This document shows positions 50,282 through 62,981 of a stretch of DNA of 64,000 bases, in pieces. The position numbers were made by a program, and so were the translations under genes. Positions within the stretch are counted from its first letter, which is position 1; the number at the start of each line of letters is the position of its first letter. This stretch comes from Parasponia andersonii (lineage: Eukaryota > Streptophyta > Magnoliopsida > Rosales > Cannabaceae). A model generated the notes under the pieces. That model was not told the DNA's origin. It did no database searches and worked only from the letters and a program-made list of their open reading frames with translations. The stretch covers positions 384,847 to 448,846 of the forward strand of contig JXTB01000024.1 in assembly GCA_002914805.1 (NCBI GenBank), given 5' to 3'.

Positions 50282-51872
50282 ATATATATATATATATATT
50301 TAGTAAAGTTGTGTTGATTATATGAGTTTCGTGTTAACCCAAATCCCAAATCCTCTACTATACAGTAACAAACTAAATTCATGAAAATAAGAAATTAGCA
50401 GAGTACACTGTCCCTTTTTTTTTTTTTCTTTTTTTTAAGATTAGACTTGTTTGTAAATCTCGGAGATCCTGTTGCGCAGTTTCCTTGCTGGCTCTATGAT
50501 AAGGAGATCGTCATCATCATATAACAAAAAAAATATCAATCTTAACAACATAAATCTTTTTTTTTTTTGAAGTCCTTAAAACAATATACATTTATTTTTA
50601 GTGACTAAATATTTGTTTTTATTACCTAGACAAAAGTATTGAGTAAAAATTGTATATTATATAATAGAGTCTAGTATACTAGACAGATGTGTCTAGAACA
50701 CTAGATAGATATGTCTAGTAGGATCGAGTACCTAATTCGACAATGTTGATATACTACTCGATAGAGATATCTAGTGTGGTCAAAGTGTTATTAAGTTACT
50801 AGGTCGACATTGATTGTGACATTGTTCGACAATGGTTTCAAGTGTTGTCTAGAAAGTATGGCATATCGAGCGCTTGATAGGGTGTCAAGCTCTCCACATA
50901 GTGTTTAGCAACTCGACAGAGTGTTTAGCAACTCGAAACCCTTGTCTAGCCAGTTCTGGGCATTTTCTTCGACCCAGATTATCGCATTTTGCAATTCTGA
51001 ATACTAGAAATAAACTTTCTAAGCTCAAAAATTACTCACAAACTCCATATATCTTATTATAGTCTTAATTCCTACTCAAAAGTATATTTGAATTTACGAA
51101 TCATACAAAATCTTAATAGAAAAATATATTTATGAATGTTCTTTTAACTTAATTTGAAGCTAGAAACTAGAAAGATACTTCAAGAAAGAAAGTATGATCA
51201 GGAAGTTGACCACGTTCTTCACCATTAACAGGAAGAAGAAAAGAAAAAAAAATGCGATGATAAGAGATGCACGAGCTGCTGACAAAGAATATGAAAAGGA
51301 CGAAAAAAATAAAATAAATGAATTCTAATATTATTTATAAGGGTGTAGTTGTCTTTACAAAATATTTTAAGTTAAAGGGTCTATAATCTTAAAAACTATC
51401 AACATAGGTCTACTTTCGTGAAATGACTTTGTAAAAAGTCTATTCTTATAATTACCCTCATATTCCTCCAATAAACCTTAAAAATGCATATTATTCTCTA
51501 ACAAATTCTAAATTATTTTTTTGACCACCATCACTTGCAGCATTCTGCCATTTATGCCAATCCCAATCCCGATCCTAGCTGCATATTCGTTTAACTAGAG
51601 TTGAAAAGTTAACCGCGGTCGAATTTATTTGGTTACCTATCCTAACTGCTTTGAACGATTTTCGGCCAGTAATTGAAAATTTTTGACTGGTGACTTGACC
51701 CCAGTTAAATAAATTTGACCAAAATGTTTAAAATTTTTGACCCTAGTTAAACATTGTGAGCTACCTCCTTCACTTTTATCTTTTTTGACTGGAGTCAAGT
51801 TATGGGTAGTTTTGTAATTCTGAATTTTTCTTTAAATGATGGTTCTAGTTTTGTAAATAATTTATAGTTTAT

Positions 51873-51887
51873 CCCCCCCCCCCCCCC
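51873..51887. repeat. C15 homopolymer
   Basis: Fifteen consecutive C residues stand out in an AT-rich context. The exact length is likely unreliable. Confidence 0.85.
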
Positions 51888-53487
51888 TCTTTTTTCTTAT
51901 ATCACCCACTCTAATTCTGTTATATTTATAATATTTTGGAGGAGGGGGGAGATTGAATAGAAATCACCATTTTAGGGTGTTGTTCCAATAGATGCACATT
52001 TTAATTTATATCTACATAGATATCCCTTTTTAAAATTAATTGTATCTTGCAATAAATTTTTATTGCTTCTGAACAATAGTTGAAGCATAACTAAAATTTA
52101 CTTCTTCTTTAAGAACAATAAAAGGATCGAGCTCGGTGTTGGAGAAACTGTAGATACTGATCCTACGTACATGTCAGACTTTTTGATGGCAACTGAAACC
52201 TTTGTATCCACGATCCTAATTTGTTTTAGCACCATTTCAATGAGCTCTGCCATCAATGGCTTGCTCTTGATTTTTGAGTCTAGCAATGCACCTCGCCTAA
52301 AAAATGGTCACGATCTCCATCTTCAGCACCTTAAGGTCGTTGAAGCTTGCAGTTTTCAAGATTGATCTAATCGGATCATACATCTTTTCCCTCTACACCA
52401 CACAGATCTAGTCGGAGAAAATGGTATATGGTATAGTACATTAAAAAAAAAAATCATTATTGGCCTAGGTCTGGGCCTTCTACATATGAGTTTGTCTTGT
52501 TACCATTGGTGGAATAAGAGAAACCATGAGGTGGTAAATCAATTATAAATACTTTAAGAGAGAAAAATATTAATTACAAATACTATTAAATTAATTATTA
52601 CATAAATTAGTTATTTAATTGCATGCAATGGTAAATTACTTATATATACTGATAAATTACTTATATATATGGATAAGTTAAATTCACTTACATAGGGCTA
52701 CAATGGTATACTCCAATTATTAAAAAAAAGATATAGAAGTTAATAAAATAGAAAAAAGATATCCATTGACACCATTTTAAAAAGGACATTGAGTGTAGTT
52801 TTCTCACAATTTTTAGCAATTTCATTTATGAAAAGAGCCGTATAATTAACCTGTAACCCTAGGCTGAGCCCATTTTCTTATTGGGAATCGAATGATGCCA
52901 TATAAGAAAAAGACACGGATAAGACTAATTTGGGCTATAGTTGATATTTTTGAGACATACAAATTTTTTGGACGTAAATAGGACTAATTTTTGAGTTAAT
53001 GGAGAAGAAAATAAGAGCTTCAGAAATTGCCTATAGCTAATAAGTGGAACTTAGTATGAACATTTAATGTATTGAATGCACTTTCTTCCTCTTTTTTCAA
53101 TTTCCTTTCTTTTTTCACTCTTTCATTGTATTTGTTTCTCTTTCTCCTATTCTATAGCCATGGTCTTCCCTTTTCTCTCTCTCTGTTTATTATTTTTTTC
53201 TTTTTTGATCAAAGCATTCTTAATTGAAAAAAAAAAAAGCAAAGCTTGTTGCTTGGATCTTGTTTGGGACCTTTGCCATTTGAAAGCTTGGATTTTATAT
53301 AATAAATATATACTTTATTTCATGAAATATTTGATAATGAATGACCAACATTGAAGAAGGTCTATAATAATGATATGGAAAATAGTGTGCTAAAATATTT
53401 ATATATTTTTACTGAACTATTTATCTTCTTCGTGTGATGGTGATCTAGACGTCCCAAATCAAGTAGTTTATGATTTCAGGACAAGAA

Positions 53488-54135
53488 CTACTTGACTCCA
53501 AATCAAGTACTATTATTACTTGACTTAGAATTACGAACAACTAGATGTAGGGTAAAAAACTACTTGATTAAGCTTTGACCCCATGTTACGTGGGATAAGT
53601 AGTACTTGACCTTAGGTCAAAAACTACTTGACTTGAAACAGCATGTAACAAATACAAATGGGGACTTAGAATGACCCTTCTTATTAGTAACGGGGACTTA
53701 AATGATGACTTTCTCGTTCTTCCCGCTAATGTCGTAGTTGTAGATTTCATAGACTCTTTCTTATCTTCAGCTGGCCTGGTTTTTGTCATTTTGGGACTTT
53801 TGGTGTTCTTTTAGACAATAATAATCAATCGAAAAGCTTAAATACAAAATTAGGATAATGATTTTTTGAGTTTAAGGATAGTTTTTTTTGTGGATTTCGT
53901 AGTCAAATATAAGGAGTTCTGTATATCTAATGACAAATGAAATACAATCTAGATAGGAAAAAAAAACATTAAATTAAATCGACCAAATGAATTAATCAAA
54001 TAGATAACATGTCAAATTTTACCTAACTTAAAATTAAGTACAACTTGACCCTAATCAGATAAATGATACATGACCTTAGATCAAGATTGAGTTGATCCTA
54101 GGTCAACAATTACTTGACCTTAAGTCAAGTTGATC
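53488..54135. promoter_or_regulatory. Cluster of TTGAC(C/T) W-box-like motifs upstream of ADF
   Basis: About ten copies of TTGACC, TTGACT or their complements occur within 650 bp, many in the phrase (A)ACTACTTGAC. Two near-palindromic pairs are ACTTGACCTTAGGTCAA (about 53606) and ACTTGACCTTAAGTCAAG (about 54114). TTGAC(C/T) is the core bound by WRKY factors. The phrase repetition suggests a degenerate repeat rather than independent binding sites, so regulation is only a possibility. Confidence 0.3.
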
Positions 54136-54575
54136 TTAATCTTTGTGGAGATCAAGCTCCTACAGAAATCAAGTGAATTTTACAAAGGAAGTGTATAGAG
54201 TAGGGTTAAGTGTTTGCTGAAAGCTTGGTCAAGGCATTTAAGTCATTTGATTCGTGTGTGCGCCTCAATTTTTAGTCAGGTGGTCTTAAAATTGTCTAAA
54301 ATGGCACCGATTGATCCTATCGGCGTCCTTTTCTCACGCCGTACCAATGCGCTTATAGTCGCCTTTTGCTTTGCGTGAAGCGCATGACATCTATCAAAGG
54401 CGCCAAAACCCCACAGTCGCCAGAAGTGAAGCATGTGTGGTGGCATCATTGTCTGGGTCTACGAGACACGTGGCGCACCATGATCAAATCATCACCTTCA
54501 TCCCAGCAAGCTGTCACCGTCAGATTAGCTAGCCACAAGATGCAAAAAGGGGGCCTCTCTCTTCCCACTCCCACA

Positions 54576-54578
<3 letters not shown>

Positions 54579-54613
<35 letters not shown>
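54579..54613. repeat. (TC)n microsatellite in the ADF leader
   Basis: A 35 bp uninterrupted TC/CT tract ends 44 bases before the ADF ATG. CT-rich tracts are common in plant leaders and can influence expression. The remnant copy at 47.5 kb lacks it. Confidence 0.95.
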
Positions 54614-54616
<3 letters not shown>

Positions 54617-54657
54617 GGAGCCCTAGATTTTCTCTTCCGATATTTTCTTCGACAAAA

Positions 54658-55757
54658 ATGGTGAGTCCCTTTTCACTAAAATTTTCTTTACTTTTTCTTT
54701 TGTTTTTTTTTTTTTTCAATTTTTCAAAATTTATGCTATTTTTTATTGTTTGATCTATGCATTTTGCTTCTTCATTTGGATGAAAGTCGTGGTTATCTAT
54801 GAATTTTGATTCTTGATTTGGATGAAATTCGTGGCTTTATGTGGTGAAAAGAAGATTAATTAGGTCTCATTTAGTTGATCGATCTGAGTTTTCTAATCTG
54901 ATGCATCTGATTCTTTGATCTTTTGCATCTAATCGGTTTGATTTGTCATCGTCTCTTGATTTTTCACTAGATGATTTTGCATGATCTAAATTGGGTCAAT
55001 TCAAAGTTTTGAACTTTTTTGCATTTTTGACCGATGTGGGTGGGACAAAATCATGGACCGTGTTTTAAGTATAGTTTGTGGGGTTATTTGTTATGGTGCG
55101 ATAGGTTGGGATGAGTTACAAGATCTTTTTCTTGGAGAAGTTGCTACTGACTTTTGGGTGCGAAAATAGAAATGGGGTTTTCGAGTTTTGTTTATTTAGT
55201 ACTACTTGTTGTTGATCCATTAGGCAAACGCGGCATCAGGGATGGCTGTGCATGATGACTGCAAGCTTAAGTTTCTAGATTTGAAGGCGAAGAGAACTTA
55301 CCGTTTCATAATCTATAAGATCGATGAGACTGTAAAGCAGGTTACCGTGGAAAAGCTCGGCGAACCAAATCAGAACTACGACGATTTCACCGCAAGCCTT
55401 CCGGAGAACGAGTGCCGATATGCTGTGTATGACTTTGATTTTCTCACTGAAGAGAACGTCCCAAAGAGCAGGATCTTTTTCATCGCGTGGTAATGCTGAA
55501 ACTGTTGATGGTTTTTAGCAAATTTTGGTGTCTGTTTTCTATTTGGTCATTATTATCGTTCTTTGATTGTTGATCTTGGCTTTGGTCTTCTCTTATGAAG
55601 GTCTCCAGATACATCAAGGGTGAGAAACAAGATGATTTATGCGAGCTCCAAGGACAGGTTCAAGAGAGAGTTGGATGGCATTCAGATAGAGTTGCAAGCT
55701 ACCGACCGGAGCGAGATGGATATTGATGTTATCAGAAGCCGCTCTCAGAAAGGGTGA
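54658..55757 (+). CDS. ADF: Actin-depolymerizing factor (ADF/cofilin)
   Basis: Plant ADF, which binds G- and F-actin and speeds filament severing and turnover. There are three exons: 54658-54660 (only the ATG), 55224-55489 and 55601-55757, all GT-AG, giving 141 residues. A first coding exon that is just ATG is typical of plant ADF genes and fixes the start. The protein begins [18 protein letters not shown], with Ser6, the usual regulatory phosphorylation site, present. The single ADF-H domain fills the rest: [44 protein letters not shown] and the actin-binding helix [14 protein letters not shown] are all intact. The C-terminus ends SRSQKG. The leader holds a TC microsatellite. The upstream 250 bp is duplicated as a relic at 47.3 kb. 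Confidence 0.97.
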
Positions 55758-57457
55758 ACTATTATTATGCAATAGGAGAATCCTCCTTACTATCTGGTTT
55801 TTATGTGAAATGTCTATACCTTATGAGACTTGAATTTGTTTTACTATAGTATTGGTTTTATGACATGATTTGTATTGTGGATTTATTGTTACCTCATTTT
55901 GGTGTGATATACAAACTAATATCAATATGGTGGCTTATTGGGAGCTTTTTATAGCCAGGTTTTCTTATCTGGTAGCTTTTGATGTAGTTGTTCCGCTGCC
56001 TGTAAGAGGTTGAAATTTAACTTTTCTGCCTCGCCGGAAATTACTTCATTTGTGGTTTTGCTTGAAACTGAATGGAAGCACGTTATTGTTGAACAAAAAT
56101 CTTTTCATTGTTGTTTCTCTTTTCCTATGAAATATTCTCACATATTCTTTGCTTCTAAAGGAATAGCTTTTTTATTTGTTTATATATTTATTTTTTTTTG
56201 TTATGGGCAATAATGTATTCATATTCTCTCGTATTCACAACTTTTGATTTGCTTTAATGAAAAAGAAGAATTTCGTTCAATATTCCCTGTATTTTACTTA
56301 AAAGCAGAATATTTTATTTGTTTATTTATTTATTTATTTATTGTTTATTGGTTTAATTGCATTCCTTTCTTGTTTGTCCACGTGACTTTGACATTGAACT
56401 GTGTTTTTGAAGGATTTTTTTTTTAGTGGGTTTTAAGGATTGGAATGAGTTGAAAAAATTTGTTGACGTGTAGGCAGGGAGACTGATTTTGATCTCTAGC
56501 TCAAAATTGGAGACACTAGCATTGATTATGTCCAGCCACTTGATCCGTTTGTTTCAACCATTTTGAACTTTCATTCAAACGAGTTTTTATTTTAATTTTA
56601 ACAATTTAGTTTTTCTGTAAGTGTTACGCTAATCATTTTAAATAGAATATATTTTTTTTCTTCTTAAAATGAGAAAATACTTCCTATAAAATATTATATT
56701 CCAATATTTTCTAATCCAATTGTAATCGATCCTATTTGGTTATTTTTAGATTTGGTTATAATTCAATATCATATTTAGGTTTTGCTCATTTCACTCATTT
56801 CAATTATAACCAATCTCATTTTATTACATTACAGTTAAATCTATTTCAATTATAATACATTCCATAATTTTAAATATAATTTATTCTATTATGCCCGTTT
56901 AAATGTACTCGTTCAGCATCCCCGACAAAAATGAAAATGAAATTCTCACTTATCCTTTCAGATTTTTTTCAAATATGACGAAGATTAAGGGGGTCCAATC
57001 GATTTGACCGTTGTTTATTTAACGTTAATCACAACCGCGTGTGACTTGGTTATTAGTGCGTGAAATTGATACATACATCGATGTCAAAGGTAAGATTTCT
57101 ATTGCAAAGGTTATACTAAGCTGTCACCATCAGTAGCTACAAAATGAAAGTAAACTAACTATACGTCTTGGTGATCAGTTGTCTTGCTATTCCAATTCTC
57201 ATTTTAGCTTTGAGATGATTAAACTCTCGAAATTACCATGCTTAGAATCTGAGGCCGGAAAACGACCGTAGTGCATGTCAAAGACTGAAAGACACATTTG
57301 TGAGACACTGAATGAAAAGGCCAAAACTATTCGAATTTATAACCATATTTTAGTTCAAGATAAACAAACTATTTCTATAAAAGAATTAATCCAGTAAGTA
57401 TAAAAGTCCCTATTCAACTAAGCAAGATGAAGGCAGCACTTCATGAACGAAAATATA
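55758..57457. other. Spacer between ADF and the convergent Harbinger-derived gene
   Basis: This should hold both 3' UTRs (ADF from the left, the Harbinger-derived gene from the right). No other gene seen. A short phrase at 57121-57147 (CTGTCACCATCAGTAGCTAC, then AAAATG) resembles part of the ADF promoter (CTGTCACCGTCAGATTAGCT) but over too short a span to be sure. Confidence 0.55.
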
Positions 57458-60400
57458 TCAAAGATAACCATCCTCCATTTCGGAAGGACCTTCCTCAGGT
57501 GCCAATTTTCCTGCCAAGTGTAGTGAAAGCTTCTCTCTTAGAATCAAGGCAGAGTTGTCATTGGATTCACAAATTTGTTGTCGGTAACCTGAATCATGAT
57601 GGTGTGACAAGGGCATTTCGTCTTGCATCTCATCTTCCATATCAATAACAATGTTGTGGAGTATGCAGCAAACAAGAATGATCCTTGGTAATCTATGCTT
57701 ATCAGGCTTCCACATAACTCCATGAATTATCTTCCACGTCTCCTTCAACCTAGCTAATGCTCTCTGTGCTACCATTCGCGTGGCTGAAAGCCGTTTGTTG
57801 AACTCAGACTGAAAATCTGATAGGCCTCGTCCACGGTATGGAGTAAGCAGCCATGGCAAAAGAGGGAACCCTGTATCTCCCACTATATATTCCCTTAACT
57901 CTGTTCCATCCGGAAGAACCAACTTCTTCCCATTTATCCTCTTCCCTTCCTCAGACATTTTGAAAAAACCTGAGTTTTGGAGGACACTGGCCTCGCTATA
58001 ACTTCCAGGGCATCCGGCAATTATGTCACAGAATCTCATTTCTGGGTCAACGATTGCCTGCAAGATCATGCTGCAGTTTTTCTCAGAATCAAGCCACACA
58101 TCATTATACTGGTCAGTACTAGGGAGAGTCATCATGATGTGTGTGGTGTCAATTGCACCACAACAATTTGGAAGGCCACGGATTTTCTCAAACTTTGACT
58201 TAATCTTTTCCATCTCTGCTTCAGTTGACGGCCAACAAAGATGGTGGAGCCCTTTTGCTTCCATTGCTTCCACAAATCGCCAGGTCACCTGAGAAACAGT
58301 GGACTGGTTCGTCCCAAATGACTCGCCAATGCTACATAATGATTCACCAGAGCTGAGCCTTCTAAGAGCAACAGCTACTTGGTCGTTTAAAGAGAGATGC
58401 TTGCCATTCAAAAAGACAAAGTTTGAGGCCCTAGCATTCATATCTTCCTTCACAAGTGAGCAGATATAGCTGAATGTCTTTCTTGAAATCTTGAAAATGG
58501 ATTCAAATTTCATTGAATTCTTTGACTGAGATAAAGGCCCTGGAAACCAGAAAATATAAATTAATTTCTCTTGAAAGTAAATCCTCAGAACATCTTATGT
58601 CTTCTGTTTTAGCAACTCCAAACATAAGGCAAACCTCTGCTGCATAAGCATAAAAATCTTCGTAGAAACTGATTGACATAGAATCTATAATCTTATCAGA
58701 CACAAGCCAATCAGATCAAGGTATATTCAACTGGTTAACATAAAGGAGAAGAGAATCATAAACCAGAGTTGCTACAACATTATTTCTTCTATCATTTCAG
58801 CGCAATTATTAAGTTAAAACTTAGTTCTTCAATCCGTAACCAGTATATTGGTAGCCAATATTCAAGAGCGAGTTCTTTGAGCCTAATCTTTAAGGCTAAA
58901 CATTTGGATTTATTTCTTTCCAACAAAATCAAATGTAACCTTTCAGTTTTGTGAAATAGTTTTTGGTACACCTCAAAAGTGTAGTGGATTAATCAGTTTC
59001 CTTCTAATTTAAATGTCGATTCATAACATTCATGGTATTCATAGACTCAGGAAGACACAGTAAATGCAGCTAAGTCACAAAAACTCGAAAGCAGGAAATG
59101 CTTCCACCATCTTTTTTTTTTTTTTCCCTTCTGCCAGTCTGTTGAAAAAAATCCGTAATTGGCATTAGCATCTAGAAATGTTCAATTTAATTAGCGTCTA
59201 AATTACACGTGGTAGGTACTTAATCTCTTTCCACTGATCAGGCCTAGGTTTAATTTCCTGAGACGATTTATTGGTCAAATATAGGTGACAATAAGTAGCA
59301 GACAATGATATGGGGACTCTTTTCACATGTGAAAATCAATAAGACAAAAGTGAAGAGGTTGACCAATATTCATCTTACGGAAAAAGTACAAGTGATATCC
59401 ACAGAAGCACAATGATATCAGTTTTTCATTAAAGAATGCCTCCCCAATATGGGATATGCATAAATATAACACACCAAACCCCAAGCAGTTCCCTCCCCAA
59501 TATGGGATATGCATAAAGATAACACACCAAACCCAAGCAGTTCCTCTTATATGATCATGTTCAAAAGCAATATTGGAAGATAGTTTGAACTGATACGAAT
59601 TTTCTAGCAATAATGCTGAAAAATCCATCACAATCCAGTATATACGCAATGGAAAGGCAGTTGCATGAGTCTTACAAATTAAACAGCATATGTGGTAAGG
59701 ATCAAAACACATAGAGTATGCTTTGTTGAATTAGAAGCCTATATATAGACTCCTGAAACATGAATTGTAGTGATGCTTATTGCAACATACCCGAGTTATA
59801 AATTAGTAGCAATGTACTGTATGCAAAATACATAGTTTTGGAGATTCTTATATAGACTTATGTTCATAGAACCTGACAGATGCAGAGAGTTAGATCACAT
59901 TCAAGAAATTCAACATTTTGAAATCTTTAGTTGACTGTAATATAAGTAGCCCATGTCTCCAAATTTTGCCAAATATATGAAAGTACAAAAAGTTTCCTTA
60001 TAAACACTGCCACCAAAATGCCAACTAGAGGAAAACCAACATAAGAAATTGATAAAAGGTCTTCAAAATATATCAACCAGAAAAAAGGAAAGAAAGTAAC
60101 GAAGAATTTGAAAGTTATGTGCTGGTAAGCTGTTTGATTCGTGACCTATGCATTGCCACTATGTTTTGATAAAATTATATTTGTGCAAATCAATCTGATA
60201 GTCAAAACCAACCGCAATTCCCTTACTATCAATCTGATAGTCAAAAACCCGACTAGGCATTCCAAAACCACCGCAATTCCCCACTTTCAGTAATATTAAG
60301 GTATGCCATTGATAAAAGCTCGATAAAACAAATCAAGACAAGCTAAGAAAGAAGTATTATCAACTATGAGATCAAATATATATATGCCAGTAACACATCA

Positions 60401-60807
60401 ATCATCACATAACTCATTCTTTCCCCAGAACCAACATCTTTGTTAGGCAACATAAAAATTATGCTAACTATTAAAAACTACATTGACCCAGGTCCGAAAA
60501 TTTCACCAAATACTAAGAAGTCCCAACCAATTCCTTTGTCAACAGCAAAACCAGACATGAGTACTCCAAACCAAGACCAATATATACAATCAGAATGAAT
60601 TAATATACCACGTTACTCAACAAGCAAAAACTGAAGAAAAATCCATAACACCAAACAGCAGCAAACGTATATACCTGTAATCCTTTGAGAGAAGTCGTCC
60701 CACCAATCCAGGGGCTTCAGTTGGGAACCCAGAGAAGCAACCAAGACATTCTGGTCAACCTTCTTCTCAGACTTCTTCTTCCTCTTCAGCCCTCTAATGG
60801 GTCCCAT
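57458..60807 (-). CDS. PIF/Harbinger transposase-derived protein (ALP1/HARBI1-like), domesticated
   Basis: Two exons on the minus strand, 60807-60675 and 58539-57458, are joined by a 2.1 kb GT-AG intron and encode 404 residues. The N-terminus is basic (MGPIRGLKRKKKSEKK, a likely nuclear signal), then DWWDDFSQRITG. A helix-turn-helix region follows at about residues 94-137 (SLNDQVAVALRRLSSGESLC), then a DDE_4-type nuclease fold. The first catalytic Asp is kept (GAIDTTHI, about residue 175). At the second site the usual PGS-HD reads PGSYSEASVL, and at the third the usual E reads Q (VAQRALARLKETW, about residue 303). The triad therefore looks lost. It closely resembles Arabidopsis At3g55350-type proteins as recalled; relatives act in chromatin complexes (ALP1 with PRC2, HDP1 in an active DNA demethylation complex). 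No inverted repeats flank it, supporting a host gene. Confidence 0.9.
59441..59544. repeat. 53 bp tandem duplication in the Harbinger-derived gene's intron
   Basis: A unit starting TCCCCAATATGGGATATGCA and ending AAGCAGTTCC occurs at 59441 and 59494 with two small differences. A looser repeat (ATCAATCTGATAGTCAAAA, with ACCGCAATTCCC) lies at 60189-60282 in the same intron. Confidence 0.9.
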
Positions 60808-62763
60808 TACAAAACTCAGAAGGAAAACTCGGACGAGTCAAGGCAAGTGAAAAAAGAAAAAGACCCAACTGCGTAAACCAAGAAATTTTTTTAAAGAAAC
60901 ATAAGAGACATTAGAAAACCCATCTCAGATTTAAGCCCAATGAAAGGAACAAATATGTTAGGACATGTGAAAGCAGAAGAAGAAGAAGGTGACCCTTTAT
61001 TTTGTTTCAAGGTGGGGTTATGAGGTATAAGTTTGTCTATGCTTATTCTCTTCTGGGTGTTCTTTTTTTGGTTAGGAAGATTTCAAAGCATGCAATAATA
61101 AGTCCAGGACTATTTTTATGCTAAGCAAGAACTCGAAGAAGAAGGTGAAGAAGAAAATGTGTGAGAGCTTAGCCCAAATAGAAAATCGAAAACAAGAGAA
61201 TGAAAAGAATGGTAAAGAGATCCTAGCTAAAGGAACCAAAGTTGCGAGTAACGCGGTTGATTAATTTGATTAGACAAAGACAATGCGAAAAAAGAGAAGA
61301 AAAAATAATGAGGAATGAGTATGAGGAACATTTTGTATTGTACCACGATATTTATTTCTCTTGCTACTCTTCTTTTAATTAAAATTTTCGTTGGAATAAT
61401 CAAATATGGCTGCAGTGTTGACAAATAGTTGGCGGAATCATTGTATTTTACTAGCTATTGTGAAGGAAGCACACAAAAACTAGGAGATTCCTGCAAACAA
61501 AATGTAGTGAAGGTTTGAGTAGAGTGACTTCTTATTTTTTTATTATTATTGGGACGTAATCTAGAATACAATTTATTTTTTTAAAAGGAAAAATGTACCT
61601 CTATTAATTAAGAAATATAGAACACAATTTAGATTTTATCTGTCTTAGTAAGTATTGTCTCTTTTTCCTTTCAAAAGAAAGTATTGTCTCTTTTTAAATT
61701 AAATTCTTTATATATATATATATATATATATGAAAAAGAAAAAAAAAAAGAACATAGGAACGAAATTTTAAGTCTATTTTAAGTAAATAATTTTATTTTA
61801 AATAATAAAAAATAATAAATAACTGATTTATATAAGTGGATATGCCAGTGTAAGAATATATATATATATACTCGGTCCTAGAAAAAAAAAAAAGGCACCA
61901 ACTCTACTTTCATAAGGTATATGGTATTATTTTTCTACATGGAAAAGCCATAACCTACTAAGTCTAGATACCCACCAAATATGTGCTTTTTTTTTTTTGA
62001 ATGGTCATTCTCTTTTTGTCTAAACAAATTATACAACTTTCAATGAGTCATAGAGAAGCTTTAAGCGAAGTTCTCAATCCATCGCTATTTAGACTATCTA
62101 CATATAATTTCTTTTTACATCACAAAAGTAATTTTAAATAATTATGTTTTTGTTTTGTACATTTGCTATTTTCTAAAAATATCCAATTAATTTGTACAAA
62201 TTCACTATTTGTGTTTCTAATGTCCAATTCTTAAGCTGAAAATCCTAAGGATAGAAAATATAATTGGCATAAAATGTTTTGGATTAGAGAACATAGAATT
62301 GAAACTAAAGGTAAGGAAATCTATTACACATACATTTTTTTAAAAAATCAAGTAGAACATTTGTTAAATAAAAGGAAGCGACAAAAATGATATAAACACC
62401 ATAAACACACCACACTATAAAGGCGCAAAGGACTACAAATTTGTTTTGTTATGAAGTCTACAAATTTGTTTTGTTATGAAGTCTTTCAAAGTGAAGAGAC
62501 GTAAGAATTTATGATCCAATTATAAATGAAGAAAATATGAATTTTCATCTATATTCTTATAGATAATAGGATTGATTTTTTTCTTTTGTTCGACAATTTT
62601 TTTAAAAAAAAAAGAAAACTCTTTAAATTTATATACAGAATAATAATAAACAAAGAAATATGATCTTATTAATGTGTATATATATATATATATATGTGTA
62701 TATATATAATTGGATTTAACTTTTTTCTCGTCCCACTTTTTCCTTACAAAAAAAAACTCTTTG

Positions 62764-62765
<2 letters not shown>

Positions 62766-62803
<38 letters not shown>
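62766..62803. repeat. (TA)19 microsatellite
   Basis: The longest uninterrupted TA tract of the window, about 38 bp. A shorter compound TA/GT tract precedes it at 62675-62708. Confidence 0.95.
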
Positions 62804-62809
<6 letters not shown>

Positions 62810-62981
62810 TTTGAATTTTTCTATATAATTTTTTTTTGGATCATCTTATTATTCATCATTAACATTTTTGTGTGATTTTGAAGAATGAGAAGATAACTTC
62901 GTTCCAGGATTATCTTTTCATTTTTTCCTTTTCGTGTTAGCTTTATAAGAAAGTTTTAAATCTATTTAGATTATATATATA

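Larger units (their letters stand above)
49251..54657. other. AT-rich spacer upstream of ADF
   Basis: No gene recognised. It holds two MITE copies (49392-49611 and 50070-50281), a short 20 bp tandem repeat AGTGTTTAGCAACTCGACAG (50900-50936), a 15-base C-run (51873-51887), a cluster of TTGAC motifs (53488-54135) and the ADF promoter (about 54300-54657). A minus-strand frame at 52098-52286 was examined and left out. Confidence 0.55.

Noticed and set aside
50640-50960. Phrase-rich stretch with repeated TCTAG and CTCGA words
   Set aside because: It looks like old repetitive DNA, but only a 20 bp, two-copy repeat (50900-50936) is clear, and no element family could be named.
52098-52286. 62-residue minus-strand frame with LDSKIKSKPLMAELIEMVLK in a slightly GC-richer patch
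   Set aside because: It reads like protein and may be a gene fragment, but I recognise no family, the upstream extension is interrupted, and no splice partner is visible.
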